Source of the DNA: Paracoccus alkenifer
Lineage (GTDB): Bacteria > Pseudomonadota > Alphaproteobacteria > Rhodobacterales > Rhodobacteraceae
Direction: 5' to 3'
DNA length: 64,000 nucleotides
Assembly: GCF_900108405.1 (NCBI RefSeq)
Contig: NZ_FNXG01000004.1
Coordinates: 186,001-250,000 of the forward strand
In this document: piece by piece, positions 42,187-61,689 of the stretch
Numbering within the stretch: the stretch's first letter is position 1
How the letters are laid out: every line of letters starts with the position of its first letter
Made by a program: the position numbers and the translations under genes
The notes under the pieces: generated by a model
What the model saw: only the letters and a program-made list of their open reading frames with translations
What the model was told of the DNA's origin: nothing
The model's database searches: none

Positions 42187-42252
42187 ATGCCGTGCCATGA
42201 TGCGCTGGTCGTGGTCGCTGCACCCTGGACCCCCCGGGTCCGACCGGCATGA
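42187..42252 (+). CDS. Candidate 21-aa leader peptide before the cardiolipin synthase gene
   Basis: ATG...TGA reading MPCHDALVVVAAPWTPRVRPA, with AAGGAG 6 nt upstream, a far better ribosome-binding site than most neighbours. It sits between the aspC hairpin and cls, ending 14 nt before the cls ATG. No family recognised. The distance and signal suggest a leader peptide or coupling frame; chance is also possible. Confidence 0.35.
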   Translation: MPCHDALVVVAAPWTPRVRPA

Positions 42253-42266
42253 TATGAGGGGCGGGA

Positions 42267-43802
42267 ATGGAACTGCTCGCAATTCCCCTTGTGCTGGCGG
42301 CGGCGGTGCTGGCGCTGCATCTGATGTTCCGCCCGCCGCCGCTGGACGGGCGCACCAGATCCGTCGCGGTGCCCCTGTCCCATGACACGCGGCTGGGGCG
42401 GCTGGTGCTGACGGCCGCGCCCCACCATCCCCACGACAGCGGCGTGGTGGCGCTGGACGACGGGCGCGACGCCTTTGCCGCCCGCGTCGCCCTGATCCGC
42501 GAATCGGAACGGGCGCTGGATATCCAGTATTACATCTGGCAGCGCGACCTGACCGGGATGCTGCTCATGGATGAATTGCGCCGGGCCGCCGCGCGCGGAG
42601 TCCGCATCCGGCTGCTGCTGGACGACAACGGCGTCCCCGGGCTGGATGCGCATCTGGCCGAGCTCGACTCGGTCCCGGGAATCGAGGTGCGGCTGTTCAA
42701 CCCCTTCATCCTGCGCCGGCCCAAGGTGCTGGGGTTCCTGTTCGATTTTGTGCGGTTGAACCGGCGGATGCACAACAAGCTGCTGGTCGCCGACGGAGCC
42801 GCCGCAATCCTGGGCGGGCGCAACGTGGGGGACGTGTATTTCGCCTTTGGCCCGGGGCGGCACAACCTTGATTCCGACGTGCTGGCCATCGGCCAGGTCG
42901 CCAACGAGGCCGGGGCGGATTTCGACCGCTACTGGGCGTCGCAGTCGGCCTATCCCGCCCGGCTGATCCTGCCGAAACCCAAGGCAGAGGGCGTGATCGA
43001 CCGCGAGCTGGCGACCGCCTGTGCCCACCCCGACGCTGTCGCCTATCGCAAGGCCGTGGCGGAACGCCCCCGGATGCACGACATCGCAACCGGACGCACA
43101 TCCTTTGTCTGGGCGCCGGTGACGCTGATCAGCGACGACCCGGTCAAGGGGCTGGGCCGGGTGCCCGCGCAAGACCTGATGATCGCGCGGCTGGCCGAAA
43201 TGCTGGCCAACCCCGCGCGCTCGGTCGACATCGTGTCGCCCTATTTCGTGCCCGGCCGCCGCTTTACCCGCCGGCTGGTGCAGCTGGCGGCCGAGGGCTG
43301 CCGGGTCCGGGTCTTTACCAACTCGCAAGAGGCCACGAACCAGCTGGTGGTCCATTCCGCCTATGTGAAATACCGCCCCGCGCTGATCGACGGCGGGGTT
43401 CAGCTGTATGAGATGCGCGCCTCGCCCGACCGCCCGCCCGAGCCGCGCACGACTGGCAGCAGCGCCTCGCATGAAAGCCTGCATTCCAAGACGGTGTCGG
43501 TCGACGATGAAAGACTGTTCATCGGCTCGTTCAACTTCGACCCCCGCTCGGTGTTCCTGAACACGGAAATGGGGGTGCTCATCGACAGCCCGCAGGTGGC
43601 GCGGGCGATGACCGAAATGCTGGACGAGACCCTGCCCGCGTTCAGCTATGCCCCCGCCCGCAACGCAAAGGGCCGCATCGTCTGGCGCGAACAGACCGCG
43701 GACGGCCCCGAGATCGAGCGGATCCGCGAACCCGGCGCCCGCGCCCGCAGCCGCGCCACGCTATGGCTGATGGGCCGCCTGCCGATCGAGTGGCTGCTGT
43801 AG
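42267..43802 (+). CDS. Cardiolipin synthase-like phospholipase D family protein
   Basis: 511 aa with one N-terminal membrane segment (LLAIPLVLAAAVLALHLM). Two HKD motifs are complete: HNKLLVADGAAAILGGRN at about residue 168 and HSKTVSVDDERLFIGSFNFDPRS at about residue 408. LDIQYYIWQRDLTGMLL and DIVSPYFVPG are typical of the ClsC/YmdC branch. Likely makes cardiolipin or transfers phosphatidyl groups at the inner membrane. GAGGGGCGGG precedes the ATG. The exact donor/acceptor pair is not known. Confidence 0.88.
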   Translation: MELLAIPLVLAAAVLALHLMFRPPPLDGRTRSVAVPLSHDTRLGRLVLTAAPHHPHDSGVVALDDGRDAFAARVALIRESERALDIQYYIWQRDLTGMLLMDELRRAAARGVRIRLLLDDNGVPGLDAHLAELDSVPGIEVRLFNPFILRRPKVLGFLFDFVRLNRRMHNKLLVADGAAAILGGRNVGDVYFAFGPGRHNLDSDVLAIGQVANEAGADFDRYWASQSAYPARLILPKPKAEGVIDRELATACAHPDAVAYRKAVAERPRMHDIATGRTSFVWAPVTLISDDPVKGLGRVPAQDLMIARLAEMLANPARSVDIVSPYFVPGRRFTRRLVQLAAEGCRVRVFTNSQEATNQLVVHSAYVKYRPALIDGGVQLYEMRASPDRPPEPRTTGSSASHESLHSKTVSVDDERLFIGSFNFDPRSVFLNTEMGVLIDSPQVARAMTEMLDETLPAFSYAPARNAKGRIVWREQTADGPEIERIREPGARARSRATLWLMGRLPIEWLL

Positions 43803-43842
43803 CCGCCGGTCACGTTGCCGCCGCAACGATCGCCTGCCGCCG

Positions 43843-43894
43843 CTTTCATCTTGCCATAAATATCCCGCGGGGCCCGGGGGCGCGAAGCCCCCGG
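43843..43894 (-). repeat. Dispersed repeat copy between cls and glcB
   Basis: Minus-strand reading: stem CCGGGGGC (+ 43894-43887) / GCCCCCGG (+ 43881-43874) with a 5-nt loop, then the core GGGATATTTATGGCAAGATG and AAAG ending at + 43843. It has the same tail as the copy at 26512. It lies 16 bp after the glcB stop. Confidence 0.8.
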
Positions 43895-43909
43895 TCCCAC
43901 GTCAGAGCC

Positions 43910-46045
43910 CTATCGCGCGCCCGCCTTTACCTCGCGCCGCGCCGCGTGCAGCAGCGGCTCGGTATACCCCGAGGGCTGCTCGGCCCCGGTCAGGATCAGA
44001 TCGCGCGCGGCGCGGAATGCCGCCCCCTCCAGCCCCGGCGCCATCGGCCGATAGGCCGCGTCGCCTGCGTTCTGCGCATCGACCTTGACGGCCATGCGGG
44101 CCAGTGATTCCTCGACCTGCGCCTGGGTGATGATCCCGTGCTTCAGCCAGTTGGCCAGATGCTGGGCCGAGATGCGCAGCGTCGCCCGGTCCTCCATCAG
44201 CGCGACATCGTTGATGTCGGGCACCTTGGAACAGCCGATGCCCTGATCGACCCAACGCACCACATAGCCCAGGATCGACTGGCACGAGTTGTCGATCTCA
44301 TGCGCGATCTCGGCCTCGGACAGGTTCTCGCCGGCCAGCAGCGGTGGCGTCAGCAGCGCGTCCAGGCTGGCGCGGGCGCGGGCGCGCAGGCTGTCCTGCA
44401 CCGCACCCACCGCCACCTGATGGTAATGCGTCGCGTGCAGCGTTGCGGCGGTGGGCGAAGGCACCCAGGCGGTGTTCGCGCCCGCCTGCGGGTGGCCGAT
44501 CTTGGCCTCCAGCATCTCGGCCATGTCGTCGGGCTTGGCCCACATGCCCTTGCCGATCTGCCCGCGCCCGGCCAGCCCCAGCGCCAGCCCCACGTCGACG
44601 TTCCCGGCCTCATAGGCGGCCAGCCATTGCTGGTCCTTCATCCTTGCCTTGGGCACCATCGGCCCGGCCTCCATCGAGGTATGGATCTCGTCCCCGGTGC
44701 GGTCCAGAAAGCCGGTGTTGATGAACACGACGCGGTCCTTGACCTGCTCCAGACAGGCGGCAAGGTTGGCCGAGGTGCGGCGTTCCTCGTCCATCACCCC
44801 CAGTTTCACCGTGTTGGCGGGCAGGCCGAGGATGCGTTCGACCATGCCGTAAAGCCGCTCGGCAAAGGCGACCTCTTCGGGGCCGTGCATCTTGGGCTTG
44901 ACCACATAGACCGAGCCGGTGCGCGAGTTGCGCCCGCCGCCCGTCCCCAGGTCGTGCATGGCCGCGGCGACGGTCATCAGCGCGTCCATGATGCCTTCGG
45001 GGGTTTCCTGCCCGTCCAGCAGCACCGCGTCGGTGGTCATCAGATGGCCCACGTTGCGCACCAGCAGCACGGCGCGGCCGGGGTGGGTGACCTGATTGCC
45101 CTGCGGGTCGGTATAGGTCACGTCGCCGGCCAGCCGCCGGGTCATCTCGCGCCCGTTCTTGGTAAAGGTCTCGACCAGATCGCCGCGCATCAGGCCCAGC
45201 CAGTTGCGGTAATTGGCAACCTTGTCCTCGGCATCGACGGCGGCGACGGAATCTTCGAAATCCTGAATCGCGGTCAGGGCGGATTCCAGCAGCACGTCGG
45301 AAATCCCCGCGGCATCGTCGCGGCCGATCGCGGTCGTGCGGTCGATCACCAGCCGGATCAGCAGCCCATTGACCCGCAGGAACACATCCTCGCCCGCGGT
45401 CCCGGCGAATTGCGCGGGATCGACCAGCCCGACCTCGGCCCCGGGGGTCAAGGCGACCAGCCGCCCGTCCCGCGCCGAAACCCCGGTGATCTCGGCCCAG
45501 GACGCCCCCGCCAGCGGCGCCACGCGGTCCAGATGCGCCCGCGCCCAGGCGATCACCTGCGCGCCCCGTGCGGGGTCATAGCCGCCCGGCGCCGCCTGCC
45601 CCGGCAGCGCATCGGTGCCGTAAAGCGCATCATACAGCGACCCCCAGCGCGCATTCGCCGCGTTCAGCGCGAAACGGGCATTGCCCACCGGCACTACCAG
45701 CTGCGGCCCGGCCACTTGCGCAAGCTCGGGGTCCACGTTTTCCGTGGCGATGGCAAAGGGGGCGGGCTCGGGGACCAGATAGCCGATCTCGCGCAGGAAC
45801 GCCTGATAGGCGGCGCCGTCATGGGGCTGGCCGCGGCGCGCGCGGTGCCAGTCGTCGATCTGGCGCTGCAAGGCGTCGCGCCGTTCCAGCAGCGCATGAT
45901 TGGCGGGGACCAGCTCGCGCAGCATCTCGGCATAGCCCCGCCAGAATCGGTCGGGCGTCACGCCGCCGGTCAGAACCTCGCCCTCGACCAGCGCGGCCAG
46001 CGGCGCCGCGACCTGCAAACCTGCACGCTCGACGTAATCGGTCAT
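43910..46045 (-). CDS. glcB: Malate synthase G
   Basis: 711 aa from the ATG giving [14 protein letters not shown], with AAGGAG upstream; the frame extends 29 codons further. Condenses glyoxylate with acetyl-CoA to malate. Isoform G length (about 720) and motifs: [48 protein letters not shown]-like segment, [35 protein letters not shown] and the catalytic Asp-containing [17 protein letters not shown]. Single-gene unit divergent from an IclR regulator 101 bp away, which probably controls it. Confidence 0.95.
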   Translation of the reverse strand: MTDYVERAGLQVAAPLAALVEGEVLTGGVTPDRFWRGYAEMLRELVPANHALLERRDALQRQIDDWHRARRGQPHDGAAYQAFLREIGYLVPEPAPFAIATENVDPELAQVAGPQLVVPVGNARFALNAANARWGSLYDALYGTDALPGQAAPGGYDPARGAQVIAWARAHLDRVAPLAGASWAEITGVSARDGRLVALTPGAEVGLVDPAQFAGTAGEDVFLRVNGLLIRLVIDRTTAIGRDDAAGISDVLLESALTAIQDFEDSVAAVDAEDKVANYRNWLGLMRGDLVETFTKNGREMTRRLAGDVTYTDPQGNQVTHPGRAVLLVRNVGHLMTTDAVLLDGQETPEGIMDALMTVAAAMHDLGTGGGRNSRTGSVYVVKPKMHGPEEVAFAERLYGMVERILGLPANTVKLGVMDEERRTSANLAACLEQVKDRVVFINTGFLDRTGDEIHTSMEAGPMVPKARMKDQQWLAAYEAGNVDVGLALGLAGRGQIGKGMWAKPDDMAEMLEAKIGHPQAGANTAWVPSPTAATLHATHYHQVAVGAVQDSLRARARASLDALLTPPLLAGENLSEAEIAHEIDNSCQSILGYVVRWVDQGIGCSKVPDINDVALMEDRATLRISAQHLANWLKHGIITQAQVEESLARMAVKVDAQNAGDAAYRPMAPGLEGAAFRAARDLILTGAEQPSGYTEPLLHAARREVKAGAR

Positions 46046-46146
46046 CTTGTTCTCCTTGCTCCTGCCCGCAGGCATAGCACCCGGTCGATGCGAGGGGTGA
46101 CATCCCCGGCAGAGTTTCCCATCATGCGGCAAGAACGGAGGAAGCG

Positions 46147-46917
46147 ATGGCCGAAAACGGGGTGCAATCGGTCGCCCGCGCCCTGTCGCTGATGCGACTG
46201 CTGGCGCAAGAGGACGGCGGCAGCCGGCTGAGCGATGTGGCCCGCGCGGCGGGGCTGCCGGTCAGCACCGCGCACCGGCTGCTGACCACGCTGGAACAAC
46301 AGGGCTTCGCGCAGTTCGAGCCCGCGTCCTCGCTGTGGCATGTCGGGCGCGATGCCTTTACCGTGGGGCTGGCCTATGGGCGGCGACTGAGCTTTGTCGC
46401 GCCGGCGCTGCCGCTGCTGCGCCGGCTGCGCGATGCCACGCGCGAAACGGCAAATCTGGGGATTCTCGACGACGACCATCTGGTGACGGTCAGCCAGGTC
46501 GAAAGCCGAGAGATCAGGCGCGCGCTGTCGCCGCCCGGTCGCCGGGTGCCGGTGTTCTCCTCGGCCATGGGCAAGGCGATTCTGGCGACATGGCGCGATC
46601 AGGAGGTGCTGGCGCTGGCCGACCGCGCCGGGCTGCCGCCGCTGACCACGAAAAGCCTGCGCTCGCGCGAGGCGGCGCTGGCCGAGATCGCCCGCACCCG
46701 CGCCCGTGGCTGGGCGCTGGACGACGAGGAATTCAACCTGGGGATGCGCTGCCTGGCCGCGGTGGTGTGGTCGCCGCAGGGCGAGGCCGCCTGTGCCATC
46801 TCGATTTCCGGCGCCGCCGTGCGGCTGACCGAGGACCGGCTGGAGCCGCTGGGCGCGCTGGTGGCGCAGGCCGCGGAAGAACTGACCGGGGTGCTGGGCG
46901 GGGTAGCGCCGGGGTAA
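46147..46917 (+). CDS. IclR-family transcriptional regulator
   Basis: 256 aa, with GGAGG upstream of the ATG. N-terminal helix-turn-helix at about residues 10-70 ([44 protein letters not shown]). The effector-binding domain follows, with [37 protein letters not shown] and AAISIS-type [13 protein letters not shown]. Many IclR proteins bind glyoxylate or pyruvate. Divergence from malate synthase G makes that gene the likely target. Operator not identified in the 101-bp gap. Confidence 0.9.
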   Translation: MAENGVQSVARALSLMRLLAQEDGGSRLSDVARAAGLPVSTAHRLLTTLEQQGFAQFEPASSLWHVGRDAFTVGLAYGRRLSFVAPALPLLRRLRDATRETANLGILDDDHLVTVSQVESREIRRALSPPGRRVPVFSSAMGKAILATWRDQEVLALADRAGLPPLTTKSLRSREAALAEIARTRARGWALDDEEFNLGMRCLAAVVWSPQGEAACAISISGAAVRLTEDRLEPLGALVAQAAEELTGVLGGVAPG

Positions 46918-46931
46918 GCTGCGCTGTCGGA

Positions 46932-46986
46932 CCGGGGGCTTGGCGCCCCCGGACCCCCGCGGGATATTTAGAAACCGCCCGAAGCC
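46932..46986 (+). repeat. Dispersed repeat copy overlapping the sqdC 3' end
   Basis: Stem CCGGGGGC (46932-46939) / GCCCCCGG (46945-46952) with a 5-nt loop, then GGGATATTTAGAAACCGCCC and GAAGCC to 46986. The right end, from 46968, is translated on the minus strand as the last codons and stop of sqdC. Confidence 0.8.
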
Positions 46987-47783
46987 AGCATCGCGGGCAG
47001 GGTTTCCCGCAGCAGCGGCCAGCCGCCGGGGCACCAGCCCATCGCGGTCAGGCGTTCGCAGGACATGGCGGAGACTGGGGTGGTTGCGCGGTCGGGCAGC
47101 GGGTGCGGGCAATCGGTCAAGCGGCGGATCTCGGCCAGCAGGTCGCGGCGGTCCAGCGTCAGGTCCGAGGCGTTGAACGCGCCGGTGCCGCCGTGTTCAA
47201 GGATCAGCAGTGCGGCGGCGGCAAGGTCGTCGCCGTGCAGTTCGGTGCCGATGCGGGGCGCGACGGGGCTTCCGGCAAGATAATCGGCGAAGAGACCGGT
47301 CCACTTATGGCCCTCTCCGGGGCCGTAGATGCCGGTGGCGCGGAGGCTGGCGGTGGCAAAGCCGGGGCGGGCCAGCGCCGCCAGCCCGGCCTCGGTCTCG
47401 GCCTTGATCCGGCCATAGAGGCTGTGCGGCGTGGGCGGGGTGCCGTCGGGCAGCGGCGTGCCGGGGGGCAGCGCGTCATAGACCGCGCGCGAGGACAGGA
47501 ACACCACCTGCGCCACACCCGCCGCCCGCGCCTGTTCAAAGAGATGCAGCGAGCCATCGCGGTTCAGCGCGATGAAGCTTGCCGGGTCGTCGCCCTCGCC
47601 GCCGCGATAGCGGCCGGGAACATGGGCAAGGGCGGCGTGGATCAGCGCCTCGCAACCTTCCAGCGGCGCGGGCTGGCCCAGCCGCCAGCCGGGCAGCGTC
47701 TCGACCCGGTGACCCGCCACCGCCAACGCCCGGGTCAGGAAGCAGCCCACCATCCCGCTGGCGCCGGTGACCGCGACCCTCAT
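46968..47783 (-). CDS. sqdC: SqdC-like NAD-dependent epimerase/reductase
   Basis: 271 aa from the ATG giving MRVAVTGASGMVG. Extended SDR with the NAD motif TGASGMVGCFLTRAL, VFLSSRAVYDALP and YGRIK as the Tyr-Lys pair. In Rhodobacter sphaeroides sqdC is the third gene of the sqdB-sqdD-sqdC operon and its loss causes accumulation of a sulfoquinovosyl-dihydroxyacetone. The same order is found here, with ATG/TGA overlap to the GT upstream, so the name rests mainly on context. Its stop codon lies inside a dispersed repeat. Confidence 0.7.
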   Translation of the reverse strand: MRVAVTGASGMVGCFLTRALAVAGHRVETLPGWRLGQPAPLEGCEALIHAALAHVPGRYRGGEGDDPASFIALNRDGSLHLFEQARAAGVAQVVFLSSRAVYDALPPGTPLPDGTPPTPHSLYGRIKAETEAGLAALARPGFATASLRATGIYGPGEGHKWTGLFADYLAGSPVAPRIGTELHGDDLAAAALLILEHGGTGAFNASDLTLDRRDLLAEIRRLTDCPHPLPDRATTPVSAMSCERLTAMGWCPGGWPLLRETLPAMLASGGF

Positions 47784-48613
47784 GCCGGGTCGGGCAGGTC
47801 GCGGCTGTCGGGCACCGGCCCGTCGCCGGCATAGACGCGCCACAGCTCGATCAGCGGGCGCAGGCGGTCGGCCTTGGCATGGTCCTGCCACGGTTTTTCA
47901 TACTGGAAATGCAGGATCCTGATGTCGCGCCAGCGCCACAGCTGCGGCATCGCGAACCAGACATATTGCAGCATGTTGCAGAACACCGGCAGCCCGTGCC
48001 AGTCGGGGAAGTATTCCTGCAGAAAGCTCTGGTCGGTGCGCCGCCAGAACACCTCCGGCACGTCCAGCCGCGCCAGCATGTCCCGATATGTCGCCTGCGA
48101 GGGCCGCGCCGTGAAAACGCCCGAGTTCATGCGGTGGAAATCCGCAAGGCTTTCATAGACATTCGGCGCCGCGCAGAATTCGGGGTAATCGAACAGCTTG
48201 TCCACATTCTGCAGCACCAGCGCGTCGGCATCAACGAACACCACCCGCGCGTAATCCAGTTGCCACAGCCGCAGCTTGGCGAAATTGTCCAGCGGCGTAT
48301 GAAAGGGCGGCTTTTCCCCCTTGGTAAAGGCGGCGCGCCCGTGCAGCGCGTCCCGCGCATGGGCGGCGTTGAACGCGGGCGAGGTCGGCAGCAGCTCGCA
48401 ACGCACCAGCCGCGCGCCCAGCGCCGCCAGCGGTGCCAGATGCGCCGCCGCCACCCCGGTATGCAGGACGCAGAGATCCGCATCGGTGCCCGACAGCACG
48501 ATCGAGCGCAGCAGCGCCCGCGCCCCCAGCGCGTAATCCGCATTCGTGACCAGCGTCACAAAGGCGCGGTCGGACCCCGCCGGCCGGTCGGATTGCAGCC
48601 CCGGCAAGGTCAT
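47780..48613 (-). CDS. sqdD: SqdD-like sulfoquinovosyltransferase (GT8, glycogenin-like)
   Basis: 277 aa from the ATG giving MTLPGLQSDRPAG, overlapping the sqdB stop by 4 bp. FVTLVTNADYALGARALLRSI is the GT8 opening, and VVFVDADALVLQN holds the DxD metal motif, followed by PNVYESLADFHRMNSGVF and the HFQYEKPW end. In Rhodobacter sphaeroides SqdD is a glycogenin-like transferase proposed to add sulfoquinovose to diacylglycerol. Position between sqdB and sqdC supports that role here. Confidence 0.82.
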   Translation of the reverse strand: MTLPGLQSDRPAGSDRAFVTLVTNADYALGARALLRSIVLSGTDADLCVLHTGVAAAHLAPLAALGARLVRCELLPTSPAFNAAHARDALHGRAAFTKGEKPPFHTPLDNFAKLRLWQLDYARVVFVDADALVLQNVDKLFDYPEFCAAPNVYESLADFHRMNSGVFTARPSQATYRDMLARLDVPEVFWRRTDQSFLQEYFPDWHGLPVFCNMLQYVWFAMPQLWRWRDIRILHFQYEKPWQDHAKADRLRPLIELWRVYAGDGPVPDSRDLPDPA

Positions 48614-49824
48614 ACAGCCCGCAGCTTGCGGCCCTCGGGGTCGTGATCGACGCGGCGGGCGATGTCCCGGGTCCATGCGCTGACCGCCGGCACCCGCGTG
48701 CGGTCGATGCGGTGGGCGTATTTGCGGGCCACGTCCACCACCTCGGCCAGCAACCCCTCGTGCAGGGTGATCGGTTGCAGCCCCAGCGCAAGAAACTGGT
48801 CGTTCCTGACAATCAGGTCGTTTTCGTCGGCCTCTTTGCGGGGGTTGGGCAGCGGCTTGACCTGTGCCCCGGTCATCCTGGCGACCAGATGGGCGAGGTC
48901 GCGGACGCGGTGGGTCTCGGTCATCTGGTTGAAGATGCGCACCCTTTCGCCGGCTTTGGGCGGATCGCCCAACGCCAGCTCGATGCAGCGCACGCTGTCT
49001 TGCAGGTGGATAAAGGCGCGGGTCTGGCCGCCGGTGCCGTGCACGGTCAGCGGATAGCCGATCGCCGCCTGGATCAGAAACCGGTTCAGCACCGTGCCGT
49101 AATCGCCGTCATAGTCGAAGCGGTTGATAAGTTGTTCATGGCGGCGGGTCTGGTCGGTATGGGTGCCCCAGACGATGCCCTGATGCAGGTCGGTGATCCG
49201 CAGCCCGTCGTTCTGCGCATAGAACTGGAACAGGATCTGATCGAGGCTTTTGGTCATGTGATAGACCGAGCCGGGCCGCGTCGGATACAGGATCTGCTGG
49301 TCGCGCGGGCCGGCGGGCGTGTCGATCTGCACGTCCAGATAGCCCTCGGGGATGGGGGCGCCGACGCTGGAATAGCCATAGACCCCCATGGTTCCCAGAT
49401 GCACCAGATGCGCGTCGATGCCGGTTTCCACCAGCGCCGCCAACAGGTTGTGGGTCGCGTTGACGTTGTTGTCGACGGTATAGACCTTGTGGCGGTCGGT
49501 CTTCATCGAATAGGGCGCGGCGCGCTGTTCGGCGAAATGGATCACCGCATCGGGGCGATGGTCCAGCAGCCACTGCTTGAGCCGCTCGTATTCCCGGGCA
49601 AGGTTCAGCAGGTGGAACTGGATCGAGTTGCCGCTTTCCTGTTTCCAGATCCGGCAGCGTTCCTGGATCGAATCCATCGGGGTCAGGGACTGCACGCCCA
49701 GTTCGGTGTCGATCCAGCGGCGTGACAGGTTGTCGACGATATGGACCTCGTGGCCCGCGGCCGACAGATGCAGCGAAGTGGGCCAGCCTACAAAGCCGTC
49801 GCCTCCGAGAACTGCGATGCGCAT
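48610..49824 (-). CDS. sqdB: UDP-sulfoquinovose synthase
   Basis: 404 aa from the ATG giving MRIAVLGGDGFVGWP, with AAGGAAG upstream. Converts UDP-glucose and sulfite to UDP-sulfoquinovose, the headgroup donor of the sulfolipid SQDG. Extended SDR with LGGDGFVGWPTSLHL, VHLGTMGVYGYSSVGAPIPE (catalytic Thr), the Tyr-Lys pair in GSVYHMTKSLDQ and ITDLHQGIVWGTHT, all typical of SqdB/SQD1. First gene of sqdBDC. UDP-glucose would come from the galU and pgm genes in this window. Confidence 0.95.
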   Translation of the reverse strand: MRIAVLGGDGFVGWPTSLHLSAAGHEVHIVDNLSRRWIDTELGVQSLTPMDSIQERCRIWKQESGNSIQFHLLNLAREYERLKQWLLDHRPDAVIHFAEQRAAPYSMKTDRHKVYTVDNNVNATHNLLAALVETGIDAHLVHLGTMGVYGYSSVGAPIPEGYLDVQIDTPAGPRDQQILYPTRPGSVYHMTKSLDQILFQFYAQNDGLRITDLHQGIVWGTHTDQTRRHEQLINRFDYDGDYGTVLNRFLIQAAIGYPLTVHGTGGQTRAFIHLQDSVRCIELALGDPPKAGERVRIFNQMTETHRVRDLAHLVARMTGAQVKPLPNPRKEADENDLIVRNDQFLALGLQPITLHEGLLAEVVDVARKYAHRIDRTRVPAVSAWTRDIARRVDHDPEGRKLRAV

Positions 49825-50007
49825 GAGATCTTCCTTGTGCCCCGGCGAGCCGCCGCGTGTTGGAAAACAGACATCGCCAACGGGATGATGTCCGCGGAAG
49901 AAACCGGCAGGACGGGACAAGGTTCCACTTGGCCGCGGGGCGGGCTGGATCGGCGGGTTTCGCCGCGCGCGGCCCACCGGGCGTTTGCCAAGCATGGCAG
50001 CGCCGCA

Positions 50008-50030
50008 GGGGTATTTTGGCCAGAAAGAAG
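50008..50030 (+). repeat. Dispersed repeat copy between sqdB and pgm
   Basis: GGGGTATTTTGGCCAGAAAG followed by AAG. It shares the GGCCAGAAAGAAG tail with the pair at 8476-8543. The nearest gene ends are the pgm stop (50056, minus) and sqdB start (49824). Confidence 0.75.
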
Positions 50031-50055
50031 CGCGATGCCGCTTTGGACGGGCGGG

Positions 50056-60516
<10,461 letters not shown>

Positions 60517-60585
60517 CCCGGGGGCAGAGCGGCATCCGCCGCCGGTGAACGCGGCAGGCCTTTCCCATGGTCCCTTTCCAGACGC

Positions 60586-61689
60586 TCAATTGACAATGAA
60601 TTCGGCATGCAACGCCCCCGCCGCATGGACGGCCTTGAGAATGTCGATCAGCTCCCGCGGGCGAACGCCCAGCGCATTCAGCCCTTCGACGACATCGGAC
60701 AGCGACGATTCCCCGCTGACTTCGGCAAATCCGATCCCCGGCTCTTGCGTGATCTCGACATCCGTCCGCGGCACGACGACGGTTTCTCCGGGCGCAAAGG
60801 GGTTGGGCTGCGAAACCATGGGCGTCTCGCGCACCCGCAGCGTCAAATTGCCCTGCGAGACCGCGACCCGCGAAATGCGCACATCCTCGCCCATGACGAT
60901 GGTGCCGGAACGGTGATCGACGACCACTCTGGCGCGGCTTTCCGGCTGGACCAGAATATTTTCGATCCGCCCCACCAGCCGCGCGGGGTTCACAGCTCCA
61001 AGCCGCGCGGAATCGACCAGAATGGTCGTCGCATCCATCAAAGTCGCGATTCCGGTGCCGAAATCATCATTGATCGCCTTTTCGATCCGCGCCGCAGTCG
61101 TGAAATCGGCGGATCGCAGCGCCAGCCGGAAACTGGACATCCGGCTGAAATCAAAATCGACCTCGCGCTCGACCCGGGCGCCCGAGGGGATATGACCCGA
61201 TGTCGGCACCCCCTGGACCACCGAGGCCGCATCGCCCTGGGCCGATGCTCCGCCCGCAATGATCGAGCCCTGGGCAACGGCATAGATCTCGCCGTCGGCG
61301 GCGCTGAGCGGCGTCATCACCAACGTGCCGCCCAGCAGGCTTTTGGCGTCGCCGATCGCGGCCACGGTAACATCGATCTGCCCCCCAGCCCGCGCAAAGG
61401 GCGGCAGCGTGCCCGTCACCATCACTGCGGCCACGTTCTTGGGGCGAAAGCTTTCTCCGGTGACGTTCACGCCCAGCCGTTCGAGCAATCCGCCCAGCAT
61501 TTCTTCGGTATAGGGGGCGTTGCGCAGGCTGTCGCCGGTGCCGTTCAGCCCGACCACGATCCCGTAGCCCAGCAGGTCATTCCCCCGCACGCCGTCCACG
61601 GTCGCAAGATCCTTGATCCGGACCGGAGCGGCGGCTGCCAGCCCCGGCATCAGGATCAGCGCCACCAAAAGCCTGAGCGCCCATCTCAT
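60586..61689 (-). CDS. flgI: Flagellar P-ring protein FlgI
   Basis: 367 aa with a Sec signal peptide (ALRLLVALILMPGLAAAAP). Forms the periplasmic ring of the flagellar basal body in the peptidoglycan layer. Conserved segments are RIKDLATVDGVRGNDLLGYGIVVGLNGTGD, PKNVAAVMVTGTLPPFARAGGQIDV, VSAIGDA-type VTVAAIGDAKSLLGGTL and the C-terminal ALGVRPRELIDILKAVHAAGALHAE. Last gene of flgK-flgL-flgI, starting inside the flgL stop (ATGA overlap). Its stop faces the cyclic glucan synthase stop, 69 bp away. Confidence 0.96.
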   Translation of the reverse strand: MRWALRLLVALILMPGLAAAAPVRIKDLATVDGVRGNDLLGYGIVVGLNGTGDSLRNAPYTEEMLGGLLERLGVNVTGESFRPKNVAAVMVTGTLPPFARAGGQIDVTVAAIGDAKSLLGGTLVMTPLSAADGEIYAVAQGSIIAGGASAQGDAASVVQGVPTSGHIPSGARVEREVDFDFSRMSSFRLALRSADFTTAARIEKAINDDFGTGIATLMDATTILVDSARLGAVNPARLVGRIENILVQPESRARVVVDHRSGTIVMGEDVRISRVAVSQGNLTLRVRETPMVSQPNPFAPGETVVVPRTDVEITQEPGIGFAEVSGESSLSDVVEGLNALGVRPRELIDILKAVHAAGALHAEFIVN

